A program made the position numbers and the translations under genes. Of a DNA stretch of 11,637 nt, positions 6,915 through 11,637 are shown one piece after another. The stretch comes from Treponema sp. Its GTDB lineage: Bacteria; Spirochaetota; Spirochaetia; Treponematales; Breznakiellaceae. The stretch's first letter is position 1. Each line of letters opens with the position of its first letter. Location: NCBI GenBank assembly GCA_031278025.1, contig JAITLF010000191.1:1-11637 (forward strand), read 5' to 3'. The notes under the pieces are model-generated. The model was not told where the DNA came from. It worked only from the letters and a program-made list of their open reading frames with translations, and did not search any database.

Positions 6915-8185
6915 GCGTACCTCCTGAAAACCACCACCCCGTTATGCCCCCCGAATCCCAGGGACCCCGAAGCGGCGGCGTCGATCCGCCCGTATTGAAC
7001 CGTGTTTGGCACGTAGTCCAGGTCGCAGCCGGGATCGCATTTGTCCAGGTTGATGGTGGGCGGGTAAAACCCTTCCCGTATGGCCAGGATGCAGGCGATG
7101 GCCTCTATTCCGCCGCCCCCGGCTATGCAGTGGCCGGTCATGCTCTTGGTGCTGGAAACCTTCAGGGCATACGCATGGGGGCCGAAGGCTTCTTTGAGCA
7201 TCCGGGTTTCCGCGGGATCGTTGATCGCCGTGGACGTTCCGTGGGCGTTGTAGTAGTGGATATCTTCGGCGTGCAGGCCTGAGTCCGCCAGGGCCAGGCG
7301 GATGGCCCGCCCGCCCCCTTCCCCCGAAGGTTCGGGGGACGTGAGGTGATAGGCGTCGGAGCTGCCGCCGTAGCCTGCGAATTCCGCCAGAATGCCCGCC
7401 TGCCGGGCTTTCGCGTGTTCCTCGCTTTCCAGAACCAGGATACCCGCGCCCTCGGCCAGCACAAAGCCGTCCCGGCCGGCGTCAAAAGGCCGGCTCGCCT
7501 TTTCCGGCTCGCCGTTGTGTTTCGTGGACAGGGCCTTGAGCATCCCGAACCCCCCTACGGCAAAGGGGACTATGCAGGATTCGGTCCCCCCGGAGATAAC
7601 CACGCCGCAGCGGCCTGAGCGGATCAGGTCCAGCGCCTGTCCCAGGGCATCGGTGCCGGAGGTACAGGCGGTTACCACGGTATAGGCCGGTCCTTTGATG
7701 CCGTAGAGCATGGAGATGTTTCCCGCCGCTTCGTTGGGTATCATCATCGGTATGGTGAGGGGAAGCATCCGTTTAGGGCCGGCATCAAAGAGTTTTTTGA
7801 AGGATTCGGAAACCACTTCAAAGCCCCCTATGCCGTTTCCCAAGACGATGCCGGTCATCTCGCTCTTGCCCGTGATCTGCCGCGTTACCCCCTCCGCAGT
7901 CTCCCGGTCCGCCAAAAGCCCCGCCTGTTCCAGGGCCTGGCGCGCCGCAGCCACCGCGAGCTGGCTAAACCGGCACATCTTCCGGGCATCCTTCTTATCC
8001 ATCCAATCGGCGGGGTTGAAATTCTTGACCTCCCCGGCGATTTGCGAGTCAAAACCTTCGGGATCGAACTGCGTGATCCGCGCTATACCGCTTTTTCCGG
8101 CAATCAGGGCATCCCTGAATTCGGCTACGGAATTTCCTATGGGGCATAAGACCCCCATGCCGGTTACGACTACCTTTTTCTTCAT
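6911..8185 (-). CDS. fabF: 3-oxoacyl-[acyl-carrier-protein] synthase II (FabF)
   Basis: FabF condenses malonyl-ACP with the growing acyl-ACP, releasing CO2. The 424 aa product has the thiolase fold with the expected catalytic triad: Cys174 in VTACTSGTDALG, His315 in NAHGTST and His352 in STKSMTGHCIAGGGG. The gate region reads GFGGHNGVVVF near the C-terminus and DAYHLTSPEPSG is present. The active-site context TACTSGTD differs slightly from the common TACATGTH, and GHCIAGGGG from GHLLGAAG, but no catalytic residue is missing. The start ATG at 8185 has AAGGAGA about 7 bases upstream. It lies 45 bp after fabG and overlaps fabZ by 4 bp. It is the only elongating ketosynthase in the window. Confidence 0.95.
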   Translation of the reverse strand: MKKKVVVTGMGVLCPIGNSVAEFRDALIAGKSGIARITQFDPEGFDSQIAGEVKNFNPADWMDKKDARKMCRFSQLAVAAARQALEQAGLLADRETAEGVTRQITGKSEMTGIVLGNGIGGFEVVSESFKKLFDAGPKRMLPLTIPMMIPNEAAGNISMLYGIKGPAYTVVTACTSGTDALGQALDLIRSGRCGVVISGGTESCIVPFAVGGFGMLKALSTKHNGEPEKASRPFDAGRDGFVLAEGAGILVLESEEHAKARQAGILAEFAGYGGSSDAYHLTSPEPSGEGGGRAIRLALADSGLHAEDIHYYNAHGTSTAINDPAETRMLKEAFGPHAYALKVSSTKSMTGHCIAGGGGIEAIACILAIREGFYPPTINLDKCDPGCDLDYVPNTVQYGRIDAAASGSLGFGGHNGVVVFRRYA

Positions 8186-8230
8186 AGCAAATCTCCTTAT
8201 GCCGTGCTGTTTTCAACCAAGCCCTCAGGC

Positions 8231-8965
8231 TTACATAAACATGCCGCCGTCCACGCTCAGAACCTGGCCGGTGATATAGGACGCGCCGTCAGAGGCCAGA
8301 AACAGGGCCGCCTCCGCCACATCCTCTGGCGTTCCCGCCCGCTTTAAGGGGATGACGGCCATCATCCTGGTCCTGGCCTCTTCGCTCAGAATGCTGGTCA
8401 TGTCCGAGGTAATGAACCCCGGAGCTATGGCGTTGACCCGTACCCCCCGGCCCGCCGTTTCCCGTGCCAGGCTCTTGGTCAGCCCTATGAGCCCCGCCTT
8501 GCTGGCGGCGTAGTTCACCTGCCCGCCGTTTCCGTGCAGGCCAACCACGCTGGACATGTTGATGATAGCCCCCCGCCGCTTGTGTATCATGTCCCGCCCG
8601 ACAGAGCGGGCCGTTAGGAACGCGGCGGTCAGATTTACGTCCAGGACCTTCTGAAAATCCTCCAGCGTCATCCTGAAGGAGAGGTTATCACGGGTGATCC
8701 CGGCATTATTCACCAGGATGTCAAACCCCCCGGCTTCCTGGACCGCCCCGTCAATGATGCTTTCCACCGCCGTCAAATCGCCCAGGTCCGCGGTAATCCA
8801 GTGAAATTTACCTTCCGCACGGCATACCCTGCCGGCCAAATCTTCCGGCGCCCTGGTTCCGATTCCCCAAACCTCCGCCCCTTCGGCGACAAACCGTTCC
8901 GCTATCGTTTTCCCGATTCCCCGTGAAGCCCCGGTAACCAGGGCTTTCTTATTTGCTAACCGCAT
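8231..8965 (-). CDS. fabG: 3-oxoacyl-[acyl-carrier-protein] reductase FabG
   Basis: FabG reduces 3-oxoacyl-ACP with NADPH. The 244 aa short-chain dehydrogenase/reductase has the cofactor loop TGASRGIG (11-18), LVNNAG (84-89), Asn111, and the catalytic Ser139, Tyr152 and Lys156 in MSSVVGLHG and NYAASKAG. The usual PGFITSDMT and C-terminal ITGQVLSVDGGMFM follow. The start ATG at 8965 has GGAGGAA directly upstream; the frame stays open to a TTG at 9004, but that part lacks family similarity and covers a tandem repeat. Position between fabD and fabF supports the fatty-acid role over other SDR functions. Stop TAA. Confidence 0.95.
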   Translation of the reverse strand: MRLANKKALVTGASRGIGKTIAERFVAEGAEVWGIGTRAPEDLAGRVCRAEGKFHWITADLGDLTAVESIIDGAVQEAGGFDILVNNAGITRDNLSFRMTLEDFQKVLDVNLTAAFLTARSVGRDMIHKRRGAIINMSSVVGLHGNGGQVNYAASKAGLIGLTKSLARETAGRGVRVNAIAPGFITSDMTSILSEEARTRMMAVIPLKRAGTPEDVAEAALFLASDGASYITGQVLSVDGGMFM

Positions 8966-8976
8966 AGTTCCTCCAT

Positions 8977-8996
8977 TATGTCCCGATATGTCCCGA
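8977..8996. repeat. 10-bp perfect tandem repeat upstream of fabG
   Basis: TATGTCCCGA occurs twice in direct succession on the plus strand (8977-8986 and 8987-8996), ending about 12 bases from the fabG start and just before its Shine-Dalgarno. It lies in the 79 bp fabD-fabG gap. It could be a slippage duplication or a binding site; no function can be assigned. Confidence 0.75.
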
Positions 8997-9020
8997 ACCC
9001 CCAAAGGCCAAGGCTATTGA

Positions 9021-9085
9021 GGCTGTTCCAACCCCTCAGGTGAATTAATTTTGTCCGGAACTCCGGCGCGGGGTTTGGAACAGCC
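9021..9085. repeat. Imperfect inverted repeat spanning the fabD stop codon
   Basis: The plus-strand arms are GGCTGTTCCAACCCC (9021-9035) and GGGGTTTGGAACAGCC (9070-9085). They are reverse complements apart from one extra T, with a 34-base spacer that contains the fabD TAA and a small CCGGA/TCCGG palindrome. In mRNA this would form a strong stem covering the last FabD codons. There is no T-run, so it is not an intrinsic terminator. It could be a REP-like element, an mRNA processing or stability element, or chance. Confidence 0.6.
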
Positions 9086-10046
9086 GCTCGTGTAAGAGTT
9101 TTTCGATGGCTTCCCGGGCGCCTGCGGCGTAGCAGGGAATACCGCTCCCCGCGTCCCGCCATAGGCCCTGGAGCACCTTTCCGGGGCCGGTTTCCAGAAC
9201 CGCTTCGACATCGCCGCGGGCCGCGATAGCCGCTTCTTCGGCGGTCCACCGGACCGGCCCGGTGATCTGCCGCAGGGCCAGGGCTTTGGCCTCCGCAGCG
9301 GAAGCCGCCAGGCCGCCTGAAACATTGGAATAGCAGGGAACGGCCGGGTCTTTGAACGGCGCCGCCTCCAGGACCGGGGCGAAGGCCGCCGCCGCGCTGT
9401 CCATAAGGGGAGAGTGGAAAGGCCCGGCCACCGCCAGGGGAAGGACCCGCCGGGCGCCGGCCTCCTTGAATTTGACGGCGGCCTGCTCCAGGGCCGCAGC
9501 GGCGCCGGAGACGACCGTCTGCCTGGGGGAATTGAAATTGGCCGCGTAAAGCCCCGGCAGCTTCCATTCGGCGATAAGGGCCTCCACCCGGTCCGGGGCC
9601 AGTCCGATAACGGCGGCCATGCCGGCGGCCTCGCCGGGCGCATGCTTCCCCAACCTGAAGCGGTCCGCCGCTTCCTGCATGGCCCGGCCCCGCTCTTTCA
9701 CCAGACGGAAGCAGTCTTCTGCGGTAATGATGCCGGCGCAGACCAGGGCGGCGTATTCCCCCAGGCTGAAACCCGCGCAGACACGGGGGAATATGCCCGC
9801 TTCCTCCAGCCGGGCCGCTGCGGCCAGATTCACCAGGGTGATGGCAGGCTGGGAAACATCGCTGCGCCTGAGGGCCTCCTCATCAGAATCCCGGATAAGG
9901 GCCTCCATGTCCTGCCCCAGGATATCCGAGGCAAGGGTAAAGAGGTCTTTCACTTTCGGCGAGTCCAGAAGGTCCAGCCCCATTCCGGGGTACTGGGCGC
10001 CCTGACCGGGGAAAAGAAACGCCGTGTTCGCGGTACAATCTACCAT
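9045..10046 (-). CDS. fabD: Malonyl-CoA:acyl carrier protein transacylase FabD
   Basis: FabD transfers malonyl from CoA to the phosphopantetheine of acyl carrier protein, supplying FabH and FabF. The 333 aa product is somewhat longer than the E. coli enzyme (about 309). It has [13 protein letters not shown] (about 11-23), the nucleophile Ser94 in [12 protein letters not shown], Arg119 in [20 protein letters not shown] (about 170-181) and the catalytic His211 in [14 protein letters not shown] and [12 protein letters not shown] near the C-terminus are also typical. The last residues ([13 protein letters not shown]) do not resemble the family and are encoded inside the inverted repeat at 9021-9085. 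The ATG at 10046 has GGGAG about 9 bases upstream and overlaps the end of the continued fabH frame. Stop TAA. Confidence 0.95.
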   Translation of the reverse strand: MVDCTANTAFLFPGQGAQYPGMGLDLLDSPKVKDLFTLASDILGQDMEALIRDSDEEALRRSDVSQPAITLVNLAAAARLEEAGIFPRVCAGFSLGEYAALVCAGIITAEDCFRLVKERGRAMQEAADRFRLGKHAPGEAAGMAAVIGLAPDRVEALIAEWKLPGLYAANFNSPRQTVVSGAAAALEQAAVKFKEAGARRVLPLAVAGPFHSPLMDSAAAAFAPVLEAAPFKDPAVPCYSNVSGGLAASAAEAKALALRQITGPVRWTAEEAAIAARGDVEAVLETGPGKVLQGLWRDAGSGIPCYAAGAREAIEKLLHERLFQTPRRSSGQN

Positions 10047-10138
10047 ACAATCAAACTCCCCCCGTAGGTTAATCCCGCTCCGAATCCTATCAGCAATAGC
10101 AGGTCTCCCCGGCGGATTTGGCCGCTCCGGTTGAGCTA
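10040..10138 (-). pseudogene. fabH: In-frame amber stop and downstream fabH C-terminal coding tail
   Basis: The fabH frame meets TAG at 10138-10136, then continues without a frame change for 31 codons: [20 protein letters not shown] and then [11 protein letters not shown], ending at a second TAG (10042-10040). This is the normal FabH C-terminus, including the conserved GFGAG and GG(S) strand-loop. The amber codon stands where the family usually has Glu (ALDELNRSG), so one G-to-T change of GAG explains it. The second stop overlaps the fabD ATG by 7 bp, the same style of overlap seen elsewhere in the operon. Read through, FabH would have 344 positions. Confidence 0.85.
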
Positions 10139-11074
10139 GTCCAGGGCAATGGGAATAGACGCGGCGGACGTGTTGGCGTAGTCTTCAATGTTCATAAAGA
10201 ATTTTTCTTCCGGAATGCCCAGGCGCTTTGCCATCGCCTGAATGATCCGGGCGTTCGCCTGATGCGGCACGATCCGGGCCACGTCATCTATGGTGATGTT
10301 TGCCTCCGCTAAAAGCTGTTCAAGCACCTCGCATGATTTTTTTACGGCAAAGGCATACACCGCCCGTCCGTTCATCTCCAGACACGGCGCCTTGTCCACA
10401 ATATCGCCGTTACGGTAGGCGTTTCGGGACCCGCCGTTACGGACGATAAGGTTTTCCGCGCCGGAACCATCGGAACCCAGAACGGTTCTCAGGAGGCCCC
10501 GCTTTCCCGGTCCATCACGGGGAGCGCCGGTCTTTTCGATGAGGACGGCCCCGGCGCCATCCCCGAACAGGATGCACAACGACCGGTCGCTCCAGTCCAC
10601 GAACCGGGAGAGCACCTCCGCCCCAATGACCAGCGCCCGCTTCCGCCCCCCATCCCGCTCCAGAAGACCCGCCGCGGTTTCAAGAGCGTAGACAAAACCA
10701 CTGCACCCCGCGCCGACATCCAGGGCGCCCGCACGGGACGCCCCCAGTTTGTCCTGAACGATGCAGGCGGTGGAAGGACACACCAGGTAATCCGGGGTGG
10801 AAGTCCCCAGAACAATAAGGTCCACCGTCTTTGCCAGGTCTTCCACCGAAGTTTCCGGAACCAGGCCCGCTTCGACAGCCAGGCTCAGGGCGTTTCGGGA
10901 CGCTTCCAACGCTAAATCGCTTGACGCGATTCCATCGTCGGCAATATGCCTGGCCCCTATCCCCGAGTGAGAACGTATCCATTCATCGCTGGTATCCAGC
11001 CTTTCAGCCAAATCATCATTAGTTATCCGCCGGGAGGACAGTACCCGTCCGGTGGAGATAATTTCTACCGCCAT
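10136..11074 (-). CDS. fabH: 3-oxoacyl-[acyl-carrier-protein] synthase III (FabH), interrupted by amber codon
   Basis: FabH starts each chain by condensing acetyl-CoA (or another primer) with malonyl-ACP. The 312 aa open part contains all three catalytic residues: Cys124 in DVGAGCSGFVYAL, His271 in VPHQANARIIQ and Asn301 in YANTSAASIP. The usual TNDDLAERLDTSDEWI and FGDGAGAVL are present. It stops at TAG after SIPIALD, about 31 residues short of the family C-terminus, although that tail is present in frame downstream (10135-10043). Loss of the tail would remove core strands of the second thiolase half, so the short product is unlikely to fold normally. The start ATG at 11074 has a weak AAGG 6 bases upstream. 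It is the first gene of the operon, 61 bp after the groES terminator. Whether the gene is functional depends on the TAG being real and on read-through. Confidence 0.9.
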   Translation of the reverse strand: MAVEIISTGRVLSSRRITNDDLAERLDTSDEWIRSHSGIGARHIADDGIASSDLALEASRNALSLAVEAGLVPETSVEDLAKTVDLIVLGTSTPDYLVCPSTACIVQDKLGASRAGALDVGAGCSGFVYALETAAGLLERDGGRKRALVIGAEVLSRFVDWSDRSLCILFGDGAGAVLIEKTGAPRDGPGKRGLLRTVLGSDGSGAENLIVRNGGSRNAYRNGDIVDKAPCLEMNGRAVYAFAVKKSCEVLEQLLAEANITIDDVARIVPHQANARIIQAMAKRLGIPEEKFFMNIEDYANTSAASIPIALD

Positions 11075-11098
11075 AATTTACCTTAATAATCCGGGGGA

Positions 11099-11104
11099 TT
11101 TATA
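11099..11104 (-). promoter_or_regulatory. Possible -10 element for the fab-acc operon
   Basis: TATAAA on the minus strand lies between the groES terminator and fabH, about 25 bases before the fabH ATG. No good -35 box is found 16-18 bases upstream (CACCGT at 17), and no extended -10 TG is present. The operon needs a promoter about here because the terminator precedes it, but this assignment is weak. Confidence 0.25.
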
Positions 11105-11134
11105 CACGAAGCGCATCAGACACGGTGTTTTTAT

Positions 11135-11165
11135 AAAAAAAGACCCGGCGCTTAACCGGGCCTTT
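11135..11165 (-). terminator. Rho-independent terminator after groES
   Basis: On the minus strand AAAGGCCCGG and CCGGGTCTTT pair (ten base pairs with one G-U) around the 7-base loop TTAAGCG, followed by a T-run of seven starting within the stem. It lies about 105 bases after the groES stop and 61 bases before fabH, separating the groES transcript from the fab-acc operon. Confidence 0.85.
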
Positions 11166-11269
11166 AGAAGCCGGCGGGATTCTCTTTTTGTGCGGGCGCC
11201 CTTGACGTCCCTGCAAACTCCGATGCAACAAGCTGCCGGATCCCAGCCGGCTTACGTGAAAAAACGATG

Positions 11270-11536
11270 TTACTCAATAACCGCGATGATATCCGACATT
11301 TTGAGGATCAGATGTTCCACGCCGTCAATCTTAATCTGGGTTCCAGCGTACTTATCGTACATAACTTTCTGCCCGGCGCTTACTTTGATAACCTCTTTGT
11401 CATCTCCCACTTCCACGACAGTACCGGTCTGGGTTTTTTCCTGAGCGGTATCGGGAATGATGATTCCGCCTGCGGTCTTGGACTCGTTCTTTTCAAGTTT
11501 GACCATGACTCGGTCAGCCAAAGGCTTTACTTTCAT
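11270..11536 (-). CDS. groES: Co-chaperonin GroES (10 kDa chaperonin)
   Basis: GroES is the heptameric lid of the GroEL folding chamber in the cytoplasm. The 88 aa product is slightly shorter than E. coli GroES (97 aa) and covers the whole domain. It starts MKVKPLADRVMVK, has the mobile loop with TAGGIIIPD (about residues 21-29) that contacts GroEL, then GTVVEVG, the KVMYDKYAGTQIKIDG strand pair and the C-terminal SDIIAVIE. The ATG at 11536 has a strong GGAGG 6 bases upstream. No groEL follows; instead there is a terminator, so groES is transcribed alone here, as I recall for treponemes. Stop TAA. Confidence 0.97.
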   Translation of the reverse strand: MKVKPLADRVMVKLEKNESKTAGGIIIPDTAQEKTQTGTVVEVGDDKEVIKVSAGQKVMYDKYAGTQIKIDGVEHLILKMSDIIAVIE

Positions 11537-11585
11537 ATACTTCCTCCGTTGTAATTTATGTGATTCTGATGATTTGAATATGAAG

Positions 11586-11615
11586 AATATACAAAACCGC
11601 GAGAGCTAAGGTCAA
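11586..11615 (-). promoter_or_regulatory. Sigma70-type promoter of groES
   Basis: On the minus strand TTGACC (-35, 11615-11610), an 18-base spacer and TATATT (-10, 11591-11586) each match consensus at five of six positions. The start would fall near 11579, giving a leader of about 43 bases with the GGAGG ribosome site at its end. The spacer begins TTAGCTCTC, one mismatch from the left arm of the HrcA operator CIRCE (TTAGCACTC), but no right arm follows. Confidence 0.65.
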
Positions 11616-11637
11616 GAAAAAAATTCGCAATTATTCG

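Noticed and set aside
8965..9044. Missing acpP hidden in the fabD-fabG gap
   Set aside because: The gap is 79 bp, far too short for an acyl carrier protein gene (about 230 bp), and no DSL phosphopantetheine motif is seen in any frame.
1566..10067. Many long plus-strand open frames opposite the acc and fab genes
   Set aside because: GC-rich antisense frames of well-identified genes; none has a family motif or a sensible ribosome site, and all lie inside firmly assigned minus-strand genes.
10136..10138. General reassignment of TAG to a sense codon in this genome
   Set aside because: accB ends with TAG at the normal end of its protein, and the extended fabH frame also ends with TAG at the expected place, so TAG is used as a stop here.
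11200..11235. Sigma54-like -24/-12 site (TTGCA...TTTGCA) between groES and fabH
   Set aside because: With correct 12-base spacing only about half of the -24 element matches, and it lies upstream of the groES terminator, so it could not drive fabH efficiently.
11237..11260. GCCGG/CCGGC hairpin soon after the groES stop
   Set aside because: Short stem with no T-run; the much better terminator at 11135-11165 explains the end of the transcript.

Overview
The window suggests a spirochaete, most likely a Treponema-like bacterium. The main reason is FabV: its N-terminus and whole layout closely follow, from memory, the trans-2-enoyl-CoA reductase of Treponema denticola. A groES gene standing apart from groEL also fits treponemes. 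The species cannot be named from the window alone. Every convincing gene lies on the minus strand, so transcription runs from high to low coordinates.

Layout in transcription order. groES (11536-11270) has its own sigma70-type promoter at the right edge and a clear intrinsic terminator (11165-11135). Then follows one long type II fatty-acid operon: fabH, fabD, fabG, fabF, fabZ, fabV, accB, accC, accD, accA (11074 down to 1686). Spacing is tight: there are 4-bp ATGA overlaps at fabF/fabZ and accD/accA, longer overlaps at fabV/accB and accC/accD, and the largest gap is 79 bp (fabD-fabG). After a 160-196 bp gap comes a PAS-AAA+-Fis sigma54-dependent activator (1489-23) with a near-consensus sigma70 promoter that would start transcription at its ATG.

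How the genes work together. AccC and AccB carboxylate biotin, and AccA and AccD transfer the carboxyl group to acetyl-CoA to make malonyl-CoA. FabD moves malonyl to acyl carrier protein. FabH starts chains, FabF elongates them, FabG reduces, FabZ dehydrates and FabV (in place of FabI or FabK) reduces the enoyl bond. The set is complete for elongation except that no acpP gene is present. Gene order resembles the clostridial fab-acc cluster with fabK and acpP missing and fabV inserted before accB.

The most notable observation is that fabH is cut by an in-frame TAG at codon 313, exactly where the family usually has Glu. The same frame then continues for 31 well-conserved codons to a second TAG that overlaps the fabD start by 7 bp. 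This is a sequencing error, a very recent nonsense mutation, or a read-through/recoded stop. Other oddities are two CGG trinucleotide tracts in fabV, a Cys-containing FabV tail, an imperfect inverted repeat spanning the fabD stop codon, and markedly higher GC in the fab-acc operon than in the flanking regulator gene.
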